From Pseudomonas mediterranea CFBP 5447 (GTDB lineage: Bacteria; Pseudomonadota; Gammaproteobacteria; Pseudomonadales; Pseudomonadaceae), in the NCBI RefSeq assembly GCF_000774145.1, contig NZ_KN322986.1, positions 558,001-622,000 of the forward strand: a DNA stretch of 64,000 bases, read 5' to 3'. Position numbers and translations under genes: made by a program. Below the pieces are notes generated by a model. It had not been told where the DNA came from. It did no database searches and worked only from the letters and a program-made list of their open reading frames with translations. Below, in pieces: positions 43,913 to 52,235 of this stretch (positions are counted from its first letter, which is position 1; every line of letters starts with the position of its first letter).

Positions 43913-44593
43913 ATGACCGATTCGCCTCCTACGCCAAACGCCCTGCCCCACGCCTTCTTCGACCGCGACGCCCAGGTGCTCGCCAGGGACCTGCTGGGCA
44001 AAGTCATACGCCACAAGGTCGGCGGCCTGTGGCTCAGCGCCCGCATCATCGAGACCGAAGCCTACTATTTCGCCGAAAAGGGCAGCCACGCCTCCCTGGG
44101 CTATACGGAAAAACGTAAGGCTTTGTTTCTGGACGGCGGCCACATCTATATGTACTACGCCCGGGGCGGCGACTCGCTGAACTTCAGCGCCCAGGGGCCG
44201 GGCAACGCGGTGTTGATCAAATCGGCGTATCCGTGGGTCGATGGTATTTCCGGCCCGGAGAGCCTGGCGCAGATGCTGTTGAACAACCCCGACGCCCAGG
44301 GCCGCCCACGCACACCGCAGAAGCTCTGCGCCGGCCAGACCCTGCTGTGCAAGGCCCTGGGGCTGAAGGTGCCGGAATGGGACGCCAAACGCTTCGACCC
44401 CGAGCGATTACTGGTGGAAGACGTGGCGGTGCCGACGGTCAATGTGATCCAGACCACCCGCCTGGGCATCCCATTGGGCCGCGACGAGCACCTGCCCTAC
44501 CGTTTCGTCGACGCCGCCTATGCGCCGTGGTGCACCCGCAACCCGTTGCGGCGTGGACAGGTCGAGGGGCGCGATTATTTTTTGCTGACATGA
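43913..44593 (+). CDS. mpg: 3-methyladenine DNA glycosylase (Mpg/AAG family)
   Basis: Excises alkylated and deaminated purines. 226 aa, AAG-type fold. Visible: ARDLLGKVI, IIETEAYY (catalytic Glu), GHIYMYYARGG (intercalating Tyr) and PEWDAKRFD near the C-terminus. ATG 43913. It is divergent from proA with 186 bp between. The AidB-like gene at 9-10 kb is a separate locus. Confidence 0.92.
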   Translation: MTDSPPTPNALPHAFFDRDAQVLARDLLGKVIRHKVGGLWLSARIIETEAYYFAEKGSHASLGYTEKRKALFLDGGHIYMYYARGGDSLNFSAQGPGNAVLIKSAYPWVDGISGPESLAQMLLNNPDAQGRPRTPQKLCAGQTLLCKALGLKVPEWDAKRFDPERLLVEDVAVPTVNVIQTTRLGIPLGRDEHLPYRFVDAAYAPWCTRNPLRRGQVEGRDYFLLT

Positions 44594-44648
44594 CCGATGC
44601 AACACAGTTTCCTGTGGAACCAGTTTTTTTGCTTCACAACAGATCCCC

Positions 44649-44738
44649 TGTGGGAGCGAGCCTGCTCGCGATGGCGTCAGTACATTCAACGTTGATATTG
44701 ACTGACACACCGCTATCGCGAGCAGGCTCGCTCCCACA
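44649..44738. repeat. REPIN
   Basis: TGTGGGAGCGAGCCTGCTCGCGAT at 44649, inverse arm ending CTCCCACA at 44738. Confidence 0.9.
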
Positions 44739-44769
44739 ATAACAATGCACATTCAATGGAGTTGTACCT

Positions 44770-46086
44770 ATGGGCCCATGGCTCGATAGCATCACTGGCT
44801 GGCTAGCCGCCAACCCGCAATGGCTGGCGGTGGCGGTGTTCATCGTGGCGTGCGTGGAGTGCCTGGCGATTGCCGGATTGATCGTGCCGGGCACCGTGCT
44901 GCTGTTTGCCGTGGCGGTGCTGGCCGGCAGCGGCGCCTTGTCCCTGGGCGAGACGCTGTTGCTGGGCTTGCTCGGGGGCTTGCTCGGGGACTTGGTGTCG
45001 TACTTCCTGGGCCGACACTTCCACCAGAACATCCGGCGCCTGCCGGGACTGCGGCACCACCCGGAATGGATGAGCGCGGCGGAAAGCTATTTCCAGCGCT
45101 ACGGCATCGCCAGTCTGTTGGTGGGGCGCTTTATCGGCCCGTTGCGACCGATGCTGCCAATGGTGGCCGGGATGTGCGACATGCCCTTCCCGCGCTTTGC
45201 CGCCGTCAGCCTGCTGGCCGCGTCGGGCTGGAGCGTAGCGTACCTGTTGCCGGGCTGGGCCACCGGGGCGGCGATTCGCCTGCCATTGCCCGAAGGCTTC
45301 TGGCTACAGGCCGGCATCGTCATCGGTAGCATCGCGGTGATGATCGGGTTGAGTGTCAACAGCAGCCTGCGCCGGCATCGACACGCCACGGCGCTGATTG
45401 CCGGCCTGGGCCTGGTGATCCTGCTCGGCCTGTTCATCGGTTTCCGCTACCTGACGGCCTTCGACCAAGGGTTGATGGCCCTGGTCCAGGAGCATCGCAG
45501 CGCGACCCTGGACGAAATCGCCGTGACCTTCACGCTGATCGGCGAATTCCGCTTCATGCTGATCTTCAGCGCCCTGCTGACCGGACTGCTGTTGCTGGCG
45601 CGCCAATGGCGACAGGCAATCTTCGCCGGCGCCACCATGCTGTTCACCGCCCTGGCCAATACCGGCTTCAAGCACTTCTTCGCCCGTGTGCGTCCGGAAA
45701 TCCTCACCGACCCACTGACCAGCTACAGCATGCCCAGTGGCCATGCCTCCGGCTCGTTCGCGCTGTTCCTGGCGCTCGCGGTCCTGGCCGGTCGCGGACA
45801 ACCGCCACGCCTGCGCCTGACCTGGCTGCTGCTGGGTTGCCTGCCGGCACTGGCGATTGCCTTGTCCCGGGTGTACCTGGGCGCCCATTGGCCCAGCGAC
45901 ATCCTCGCCGGCGCCATGCTCGCCGCCTGCGTCTGTGCCGCCATCCTCTGGCTGAGCCAACGCCAGACCCCGTTGCCCGCCATGCCGCCGAAGATCTGGT
46001 GGCTGATCCTGCCGGCGCTGGTGGCCGCGTTCAGCTTCTTCGCCCTGCGGCACCTGCCTCATGGGATGCTGCGGTATGCCTATTGA
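44770..46086 (+). CDS. DedA-PAP2 fusion membrane protein
   Basis: 438-aa polytopic protein that joins two families. Residues about 1-200 are a DedA/VTT domain (LIVPGTVLLF, GDLVSYFLGR and SLLVGRFIGPLRPMLPMVAG). After a linker, residues about 225-400 are a PAP2 lipid phosphatase with all three motifs: KHFFARVRP, PSGHASGS and SRVYLGAHWPSD. DedA proteins act in undecaprenyl-phosphate or lipid flipping, and PAP2 proteins hydrolyse such pyrophosphates. A flip-and-dephosphorylate role is an inference. SD GGAG precedes ATG 44770. A stand-alone DedA occurs at 62.7 kb. Confidence 0.9.
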   Translation: MGPWLDSITGWLAANPQWLAVAVFIVACVECLAIAGLIVPGTVLLFAVAVLAGSGALSLGETLLLGLLGGLLGDLVSYFLGRHFHQNIRRLPGLRHHPEWMSAAESYFQRYGIASLLVGRFIGPLRPMLPMVAGMCDMPFPRFAAVSLLAASGWSVAYLLPGWATGAAIRLPLPEGFWLQAGIVIGSIAVMIGLSVNSSLRRHRHATALIAGLGLVILLGLFIGFRYLTAFDQGLMALVQEHRSATLDEIAVTFTLIGEFRFMLIFSALLTGLLLLARQWRQAIFAGATMLFTALANTGFKHFFARVRPEILTDPLTSYSMPSGHASGSFALFLALAVLAGRGQPPRLRLTWLLLGCLPALAIALSRVYLGAHWPSDILAGAMLAACVCAAILWLSQRQTPLPAMPPKIWWLILPALVAAFSFFALRHLPHGMLRYAY

Positions 46087-46101
46087 GACACAGAGCCCCC
46101 C

Positions 46102-46190
46102 TGTGGGAGCGAGCCTGCTCGCGATGGCGGCGTGTCAGTGAAGGAGGTATTGGCTGATGCACCGCTATCGCGAGCAGGCTCGCTCCCACA
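46102..46190. repeat. REPIN
   Basis: TGTGGGAGCGAGCCTGCTCGCGAT at 46102 and its inverse ending at 46190; spacer about 40 bp. Between convergent genes. Confidence 0.9.
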
Positions 46191-46224
46191 GGTGCAGTGA
46201 ACAGCCATTTTGCGGCCACCAGCC

Positions 46225-46815
46225 TCAGGCGAACAACTCGCCCTGCAACTCATCGAGCAACACCTGGATCGCATCCAGGCGCTGCTGCGGATCATCCAGT
46301 TGCAGCAGGTCGATCTTGTCCAGTTCATTGAACGGCAGCAGGTAAGCCAGTTGGTTGGCCAGTGACTGTTGACCGGTCGCCTCGGTGCCCATGTTCAGGG
46401 CCTCGACCATCGGGTGCTCGGCCAGGGCCTGGAGCAATGCCACCAGGTCGGCGTCCTCGTCCTGCAGCGGTTGCTCCGGCTCATCCTCCAGCCACTCGAC
46501 CTCGGCCACGGTGAGCTGGTCGGGCTGGACACTGCTGCCGTGCACGATAAAGCGGCGCCCGCCCTGCACGCGAATGCCCAGCAGACCATTGTCCTGCTGG
46601 GAAAAGTCGGTGATCAGCGCCTCACAGCCGACCCGCGCATAACCTTCCGGGGCGATACCAACCTCCTGCCCGTCCAGGATGCACACCACCCCGAACCCTT
46701 CGCCCTTTTTCATGCAGCGCCCGATCATGTCGAGGTAGCGCGCCTCGAATATCTGCAAATCGAGGATGCAGCCGGGGAAAAGCACAGTGTTCAACGGGAA
46801 AAGCGGCAAATTCAT
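46225..46815 (-). CDS. LON N-terminal (substrate-binding) domain protein
   Basis: 196 aa made only of a LON-N/PUA-like domain: LPLFPLNTVLFPGCILDLQIFEARYLDM opens it (about 3-30) and GFGVVCILDGQEVG follows. No ATPase or peptidase domain is present. Such stand-alone LON-N proteins may bind unfolded protein or other ligands; role unknown. ATG 46815, 9 bp after the lrgB stop, so lrgA-lrgB and this gene form one operon. Confidence 0.9.
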   Translation of the reverse strand: MNLPLFPLNTVLFPGCILDLQIFEARYLDMIGRCMKKGEGFGVVCILDGQEVGIAPEGYARVGCEALITDFSQQDNGLLGIRVQGGRRFIVHGSSVQPDQLTVAEVEWLEDEPEQPLQDEDADLVALLQALAEHPMVEALNMGTEATGQQSLANQLAYLLPFNELDKIDLLQLDDPQQRLDAIQVLLDELQGELFA

Positions 46816-46824
46816 AACTGTTCT

Positions 46825-47541
46825 CTAGACTGTCATCGACACCACCAGCGGCAGCAGCACTGCCGTGGCCACGCCCATCAGACTCATCGCCAGCGCCGCA
46901 AAGGCGCCGGACTCCTCGCTTTCCTGCAACGCCACCGATGTCCCCACCGCGTGAGCCGTCAGGCCCAGGGCCATGCCCCGGGCTTCAGGGCTGTGGACGC
47001 CCAACCGGTTCAGGATACTCGGCCCCAGGATCGCCCCGAGCACCCCGGTGATCAAGACGAACACCGCCGCCATGGCCGCCACGCCGCCGATCTGCTCGGC
47101 CACCAGCATGGCGATCGGCGAGGTCACCGACTTGGGCGCCATGGTCATCAGGATCATGTGCTCGGCGCCGAACGCCCAGCCCAGCAACACCGCGGAACCG
47201 GTGGCGAACACCCCGCCTATCACCAGCGTAGTAAAGATCGGCCAGAACAATTGCCGGATCCGTCGCAGGTTCAGGTACAGCGGCACCGCCAACGCGACCG
47301 TGGCCGGCCCCAGCAGGATGCTGAGGATCTCGGTGCTCTTGCGGTATTCGGCGTAGCTGATGCCGCAGCTGACCAGCACACCGATCAGCAGCACCATCGA
47401 CATCAGCACCGGTTGCAGGAATACCCAGCGGGTCCTCTCGAAAGCCGCCAGTACCAGTTGATAGGCCCCCAGGGTAATGCCGATGCCGAACAGCGGATGA
47501 TGGATCACCGAAGCCCAGGCGCCCTGCCAGTCGAGGATCAT
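46825..47541 (-). CDS. lrgB: LrgB/CidB family membrane protein
   Basis: 238 aa, six or more membrane helices, LrgB/YohK family (ILLGPATVALAVPLY, APKSVTSPIAM and GLTAHAVGTSVAL). Partner of LrgA/CidA in holin-like control of autolysis or export of small acids such as pyruvate. Overlaps lrgA by 4 bp (ATGA). The pair lies far from any LytTR regulator. Confidence 0.92.
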   Translation of the reverse strand: MILDWQGAWASVIHHPLFGIGITLGAYQLVLAAFERTRWVFLQPVLMSMVLLIGVLVSCGISYAEYRKSTEILSILLGPATVALAVPLYLNLRRIRQLFWPIFTTLVIGGVFATGSAVLLGWAFGAEHMILMTMAPKSVTSPIAMLVAEQIGGVAAMAAVFVLITGVLGAILGPSILNRLGVHSPEARGMALGLTAHAVGTSVALQESEESGAFAALAMSLMGVATAVLLPLVVSMTV

Positions 47542-47906
47542 GGCGTGTCCTCCTCAACAGCCGCGACGTGGCGCCGGCCGAGGCGCTGCATCAACACCCC
47601 GGTGAACGCCATGGACAGGACCAGCGACAACAGCAGCGCGCCAACGATGGCCCAGAAATCGGCGGCGATGGCCCGGGCGTAGACCATCACCCCCACCGCC
47701 GGCGGCACCAGCAGCAACGGCAGGTAACGCAGCAGGCTGCCGGCGGCCAGGCTCAATGGCTCGGCGACTTCGCCACGGACGATCAGATAGCCCAGCAACA
47801 GCAGCAGGCCGATGATCGGCCCCGGCAGCACCGGCAAGAACAAATGATTGATGGCGGTGCCCAGCAATTGAAACAGCACCAGCCAGGTCAGGCCCCGTAG
47901 CAACAT
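47538..47906 (-). CDS. lrgA: LrgA/CidA holin-like protein
   Basis: 122 aa, four membrane helices, with PGPIIGLLLLLGYLI and LLLVPPAVGVMVYA patterns of the CidA/LrgA family. ATG 47906 is taken, giving RGLTWLVLFQLLG; the open frame extends only six residues further. First gene of lrgA-lrgB-LON-N. Confidence 0.9.
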   Translation of the reverse strand: MLLRGLTWLVLFQLLGTAINHLFLPVLPGPIIGLLLLLGYLIVRGEVAEPLSLAAGSLLRYLPLLLVPPAVGVMVYARAIAADFWAIVGALLLSLVLSMAFTGVLMQRLGRRHVAAVEEDTP

Positions 47907-48108
47907 CCGTCCTCTCCCCTGCAACCTCTACCCAATGAAAGCGCCCGCATTATAAGCACGCCCAGGCTATGGACCGGCATTCGTAAAAAGCATGGTCAGT
48001 GACCTTCCCTGTGCGTCATGTTGATCTACAGTGGTTCCCCGGGGACGCTAGCCACACAGGCCACCGACCCGTACCAAAGATAGAACCGTTGAACCAAGGA
48101 GAGTCTCA

Positions 48109-48564
48109 ATGCCCTATGTTCCCGTTGCAGCGCTCAAAGATTATGTCGGCAAGGAACTCGGACGTTCCGACTGGCTGACTATCGACCAGGACCGCATCAA
48201 CCTGTTCGCCGAAGCCACAGGCGACTTTCAGTTCATCCACGTCGATCCGGTCAAGGCCGCCCAGACGCCATTCGGCAGCACCATCGCCCACGGTTTCCTG
48301 TCGCTGTCGCTGATGCCCAAGTTGATGGAAGACATCCTGATCCTGCCTGAAGGCGTGAAAATGGTCGTCAACTACGGACTGGACAGCGTGCGCTTCATCC
48401 AGCCGGTGAAGGTCGATTCCAAGGTCCGGCTCAAGGTCGAGCTGGTAGACGCCACCGAGAAAAAACCCGGCCAATGGCTGCTCAAGGCCACCGCCACGCT
48501 GGAAATCGAAGGCTCGGACAAGCCGGCCTACATCGCCGAGCCCCTGTCGCTCTGCTTCGTGTAA
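48109..48564 (+). CDS. MaoC-like hot-dog dehydratase (NodN type)
   Basis: 151 aa, single hot-dog fold. Hydratase signature D-x(2)-H: AEATGDFQFIHVDPVKAAQTPFG with Asp and His, then IAHGFLSLSL, NYGLDSVRFIQPV. The probable reaction is (R)-specific hydration of enoyl-CoA. AAGGAGAG precedes ATG 48109. Alone on the plus strand between lrgA (divergent) and the MORN gene; no acyl-CoA genes are adjacent. Confidence 0.9.
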   Translation: MPYVPVAALKDYVGKELGRSDWLTIDQDRINLFAEATGDFQFIHVDPVKAAQTPFGSTIAHGFLSLSLMPKLMEDILILPEGVKMVVNYGLDSVRFIQPVKVDSKVRLKVELVDATEKKPGQWLLKATATLEIEGSDKPAYIAEPLSLCFV

Positions 48565-48667
48565 CCCCTTCGCGCATGCGAAACCGCCCAGGCAGTTTCG
48601 CAGCGCTTCTCTGGTTCTATCGCGCATAGCTGCGGCATACTCGTCGCCTGATTACCTGGATCCCGTT

Positions 48668-50386
48668 ATGCGCTTACTTTTTCCCCTGGCTTTGACCCTT
48701 TTGCTGGCCGCCTGCGGCGATGGCGAATCTCTGTTGCCGCCTGACGCACGCCTGCCCGATGGCGGACGCTATCGCGGCGACTTGGTGAACGGCCTGCTGC
48801 AGGGCCAGGGACGCGTCGACTACCCCAACGGCAGTTGGTATGCCGGGCAATTCGACAAAGGTCAATGGCATGGCACCGGGGAATGGCACGGCAGCAATGG
48901 CGAGGTCTATCGCGGCCAGTTCCAGCAGGGCCTGTTCCACGGCCAGGGCAGCCTCGACACGCCCACCAGCAGCTACACCGGCGGCTTCAAGTTGGGACGC
49001 CGGGACGGCGAAGGCACGCTCAAGGAAAACGGCGTGACCTACCGTGGCGAGTTCAAGGCCGACCGTTATTCAGGCCTCGGCCGCCTGGAGCTCGCCGATG
49101 GCAGCCAATACCAGGGTCCGTTCGTCAATGGCAAGCCCAACGGCGACGGCCAGCGCTTCGATGCCGCCGGCAACCAGTTCACCGGGCATTTCGTCGATGG
49201 CCAGCTGCAAGGCAAAGGCACGTTCAACAGCGCCGATGGCGATGTCTATGTCGGCAGCTTCAAGAACAACCAGCTCAACGGTCGCGGCCGCTATGAAAAT
49301 GCCGACGGCGATGTCTGGATCGGCCAGTTCAAGGATGGCGCGCTCACGGGCAAGGGCGAGCTGATCGGCGCCGATGGCAGCCATTACCTCGGCCGCTTCA
49401 ATGAATGGCGCTTTACCGGCCAGGGCCGCCTGAACCTGCCCGATGGCAGTTTTTACATCGGCGAGTTCGAAAACGACGGTTACCACGGGCGCGGCACCCT
49501 GGTGCTGACCGACGGCACGGTGCAAAGCGGCACCTGGGCCAACGGCCAGCGGGTGCGCGATGCGGATGGCAAGCTGCTGCCGGACGTACTCGAACTCGGC
49601 CTGCTGTCACAGGGCCGCCTGCTGGACGACGCCCTGGCCCAGATCCCCGCTTCGACACCAGCAGTGGAGCTGTACAGCCTGACCCTGGGCGGAGACGGCA
49701 AGCAAAGCGTGTTCCTGCGCGAATCCGACTATGTCGCCAACATGCTCGCCAGCCGTTTCGGCGCGTTCGGCCAGATCCGCCTGGTCAATCATCGCGATCA
49801 CCTGGGCGACCGCCCCATGGCGACCCGCGAAAGCCTGCGCCGCGCCGCCAGCACCCTGGCCGAACGCAGCGGCCCGGAAGACCTGATTTTCATCTACCTG
49901 ACCAGCCATGGCACCAGCGAACATGAGCTGGTGCTCGACCAGCCACGCATGGAACTGGCCGACCTGCCCGCCGACGAACTGGCGGTGGTGCTGGCACCGC
50001 TGAAGAACCGCGACAAGATCGTGGTGATCTCGGCCTGCTACTCCGGCGGTTTCATCCCGGCGATCAAGGATGAGCGCACCCTGGTCATGACGGCTTCACG
50101 GGCCGACCGGGTGTCCTTCGGTTGCTCCGAGGAAGCCAACTTCACCTATTTCGGCGATGCCTTGTTCGCCCAGGCGCTGAACCAGACCGACGACCTGGAA
50201 CAGGCCTTCAAGCTGGCCAAGGCCACCGTGGCCGAACGGGAGCAGGCGGATAATTTCGAGGCTTCCGAGCCACAGATCTGGGCCCCCAGGACGGTCCTTT
50301 CCCACTGGCAACTGCTGCGCAAACTGCAGGCGCGAAAAGCATTGCAAAGTGCTGCACTGAACGACGACGTCAAAAAGAGCAACTAA
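48668..50386 (+). CDS. MORN-repeat lipoprotein with C-terminal C13 (legumain/caspase-like) peptidase
   Basis: 572 aa. Lipobox LLAAC with Cys16, +2 residue Gly, so outer-membrane sorting is expected. Residues 35-295 hold eleven and a half MORN repeats (Y-x-G-x-F-x(3)-x-x-G-x-G). Residues about 325-545 are a peptidase C13-like domain with the dyad H414 (TSHGTSEH) and C457 (SACYSGGF). Family C13/caspase fold, acting on a protein substrate, seems likely; the substrate is unknown. ATG 48668. MORN repeats may bind lipid or glycan. Followed by a NAD-binding protein 27 bp downstream. Confidence 0.88.
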   Translation: MRLLFPLALTLLLAACGDGESLLPPDARLPDGGRYRGDLVNGLLQGQGRVDYPNGSWYAGQFDKGQWHGTGEWHGSNGEVYRGQFQQGLFHGQGSLDTPTSSYTGGFKLGRRDGEGTLKENGVTYRGEFKADRYSGLGRLELADGSQYQGPFVNGKPNGDGQRFDAAGNQFTGHFVDGQLQGKGTFNSADGDVYVGSFKNNQLNGRGRYENADGDVWIGQFKDGALTGKGELIGADGSHYLGRFNEWRFTGQGRLNLPDGSFYIGEFENDGYHGRGTLVLTDGTVQSGTWANGQRVRDADGKLLPDVLELGLLSQGRLLDDALAQIPASTPAVELYSLTLGGDGKQSVFLRESDYVANMLASRFGAFGQIRLVNHRDHLGDRPMATRESLRRAASTLAERSGPEDLIFIYLTSHGTSEHELVLDQPRMELADLPADELAVVLAPLKNRDKIVVISACYSGGFIPAIKDERTLVMTASRADRVSFGCSEEANFTYFGDALFAQALNQTDDLEQAFKLAKATVAEREQADNFEASEPQIWAPRTVLSHWQLLRKLQARKALQSAALNDDVKKSN

Positions 50387-50413
50387 GCTGAACCGTATCA
50401 AGGGGGAAACACT

Positions 50414-51055
50414 ATGTACTTGACGCCTCAGCATGTTTTGCTCGCCGGCGCTACCGGACTGACCGGGGAACACCTGCTGGACCGGCTGCTCAACGAGCCG
50501 ACCATCAGCCGGGTCCTCGCACCCTCCCGCCGGCCGCTGGCCGAGCATCCACATCTGGAAAACCCGGTTGGGGAACCGGCCGACGTACTGCCACGCCTCA
50601 GCGGCCAGGTCGACATCGCCTTCTGCTGCCTCGGCACCACCCTCAAGAAAGCCGGCTCGGAACAAGCCTTTCGCGCGGTGGACCTGGACCTGGTCGTCGC
50701 TTTCGCCAAGCGCGCCCGGGAGCTCGGCGCACGGCACCTGGTGGTGATCAGCGCCCTGGGAGCCGACGCGAAATCATCGATTTTCTACAACCGGGTCAAA
50801 GGCGAAATGGAAGCCGCCCTCAAGGCCCAGGACTGGCCACAACTGACCATCTGCCGTCCTTCCCTGCTGTTGGGCGACCGCGTCGAGCCTCGGCTGGCCG
50901 AGCAACTGGCCGGCCCCCTGTCGAAGCTGATTCCCGGCAAATACCACGGCATCGAAGCCTGCCAACTGGCCCGCGCCATGTGGCGCCTGGCGTTGGAGGA
51001 ACAGGATGGCGTGCGGGTGGTGGAATCAGATGAGTTGCGCAAGTTGGGCAAGTAA
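50414..51055 (+). CDS. NAD(P)-binding Rossmann-fold oxidoreductase (HTATIP2/YbjT-like)
   Basis: 213 aa. Dinucleotide motif GATGLTGEHLLD near residue 12 and the ALGADAKSSIFYNRVKGEMEAAL region with Tyr-x3-Lys-like (YNRVKGEME). Atypical SDR family; members are NAD(P)H-binding or epimerase-like proteins of unclear substrate. AGGGGG precedes ATG 50414. It is 27 bp after the MORN-peptidase gene, so co-transcription is likely. Confidence 0.88.
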   Translation: MYLTPQHVLLAGATGLTGEHLLDRLLNEPTISRVLAPSRRPLAEHPHLENPVGEPADVLPRLSGQVDIAFCCLGTTLKKAGSEQAFRAVDLDLVVAFAKRARELGARHLVVISALGADAKSSIFYNRVKGEMEAALKAQDWPQLTICRPSLLLGDRVEPRLAEQLAGPLSKLIPGKYHGIEACQLARAMWRLALEEQDGVRVVESDELRKLGK

Positions 51056-51077
51056 GGCTGTAGCGCACGAGCGGACG

Positions 51078-51150
51078 CCATCGCGAGCAGGCTCGCTCCC
51101 ACAAGGACTGGGGCGCGCATTCAAAATGTGGGAGCGAGCCTGCTCGCGAT
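51078..51150. repeat. REPIN
   Basis: CCATCGCGAGCAGGCTCGCTCCCACA (51078) and TGTGGGAGCGAGCCTGCTCGCGAT (ending 51150). Short spacer of about 23 bp. Confidence 0.88.
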
Positions 51151-51185
51151 GGGCGCGCCGCCGAACCAAAGCCAGGCGCTGCCCA

Positions 51186-51282
51186 TTGTGGCGAGGGAGC
51201 TTGCTCCCGCTGGGGTGCGAAGCAGCCCTGAGCTTTTGAGGCGACTCTGCGCAGTCGAGCGGGAGCAAGCTCCCTCGCCACA
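51186..51282. repeat. Inverted repeat of the GTGGCGAGGGAGCTTGCTCCC family
   Basis: Arms TTGTGGCGAGGGAGCTTGCTCCCGCT and GAGCGGGAGCAAGCTCCCTCGCCACA, with a GGGGTGCGAAGCAGCCCT hairpin inside. Close in design to 3964-4082 and 62345-62475, and to the outer arms at 28974-29100. Confidence 0.85.
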
Positions 51283-51325
51283 GAGAGTTCACCTGCCTCC
51301 TCAGTCAAACGACGCCGCCGCGGTG

Positions 51326-51610
51326 TTACAACCCACCCGTCGCCCGGAACCCCACCCCCATCGCCGTAAACAACGACAACGGCAGCAGCAAGGTATCGAG
51401 CAACGCACTGCCCGGCAGATCGACACCGGGGTAGCTCGGGGCTTCGGCGCCAAAGCGGTCCTTGGCGCAGCAGCCGCCGTTGAGGGCGTAAAGGTCCAGG
51501 CGAGTGCCCGCATACACCACCGGCGCACCAGGCTTGGCGGCGTCGAGGGTGCGGGCGGTGGCGCAGCCGGTCAGTTGCAGCGCCAGCAGCACGATCAGCA
51601 GCTTATTCAT
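51326..51610 (-). CDS. YceK/YidQ-family lipoprotein
   Basis: 94 aa, signal and lipobox LQLTGCATA. The motif V-Y-A-G-T-R-L-D-L-Y and the end LPLSLFTAMGVGFRATGGL fit YceK/YidQ (DUF1375). Function unknown. ATG 51610 overlaps the ubiX stop by 8 bp, so coupling with ubiX is likely; a GTG one codon earlier is possible. Confidence 0.8.
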   Translation of the reverse strand: MNKLLIVLLALQLTGCATARTLDAAKPGAPVVYAGTRLDLYALNGGCCAKDRFGAEAPSYPGVDLPGSALLDTLLLPLSLFTAMGVGFRATGGL

Positions 51611-52235
51611 CACTGCTCAAATGGTGCTCGCCCCAGCGCGGCAACATGTCCTGGGGGATATTCAGCAGGTTGAGAATCCGCGCGACCACGAAATCGATCA
51701 GGTCGTCGATGGTCTGCGGCTGGTGATAGAAGCCCGGCGAGGCCGGCAGGATGGTCACGCCCATGTTCGACAGCTTGAGCATGTGCTCCAGGTGAATACT
51801 CGAATACGGCGCCTCCCGCGGTACGAGGATCAGCTGGCGACGCTCCTTGAGCGTGACGTCCGCAGCCCGTTCGATCAGGTTGTTGCAGGCCCCGGTGGCA
51901 ATAGCCGACAGCGTCCCGGTGGAGCACGGCACCACCACCATCGCCGCCGGCGAGCCGGAGCCCGACGCCACCGGCGACATCCAGTCTTCCTTGCCATACA
52001 CCCGGATCTGCCCCGCCGCCGCCCCGGTGTATTCGGTGAGGAAGGCCTGCATCATCTGGGTCTTGGCCGGCAGGGTCACGTCGGTTTCCGTGGCCATCAC
52101 CAACTGCGCGGCCTTGGAAATGAGGAAGTGCACCTCACGGTCCTCCCGCACCAGGCAATCGAGCAGGCGCAAGCCGTACTGGGCGCCGGACGCACCGGTC
52201 ATCGCCAGCGTGATGCGCTCCGGACCATTGCTCAT
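51603..52235 (-). CDS. ubiX: Flavin prenyltransferase UbiX
   Basis: Makes prenylated FMN for the UbiD decarboxylase in ubiquinone synthesis. 210 aa, flavodoxin-like fold: MTGASGAQYGLRLLD, VVPCSTGTLSAIATGACNNLIERAADV and LVPREAPYSSIHLEHMLKL. It follows mpl with a 4-bp overlap (stop of mpl at 52232). ATG 52235. Confidence 0.96.
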   Translation of the reverse strand: MSNGPERITLAMTGASGAQYGLRLLDCLVREDREVHFLISKAAQLVMATETDVTLPAKTQMMQAFLTEYTGAAAGQIRVYGKEDWMSPVASGSGSPAAMVVVPCSTGTLSAIATGACNNLIERAADVTLKERRQLILVPREAPYSSIHLEHMLKLSNMGVTILPASPGFYHQPQTIDDLIDFVVARILNLLNIPQDMLPRWGEHHLSSDE

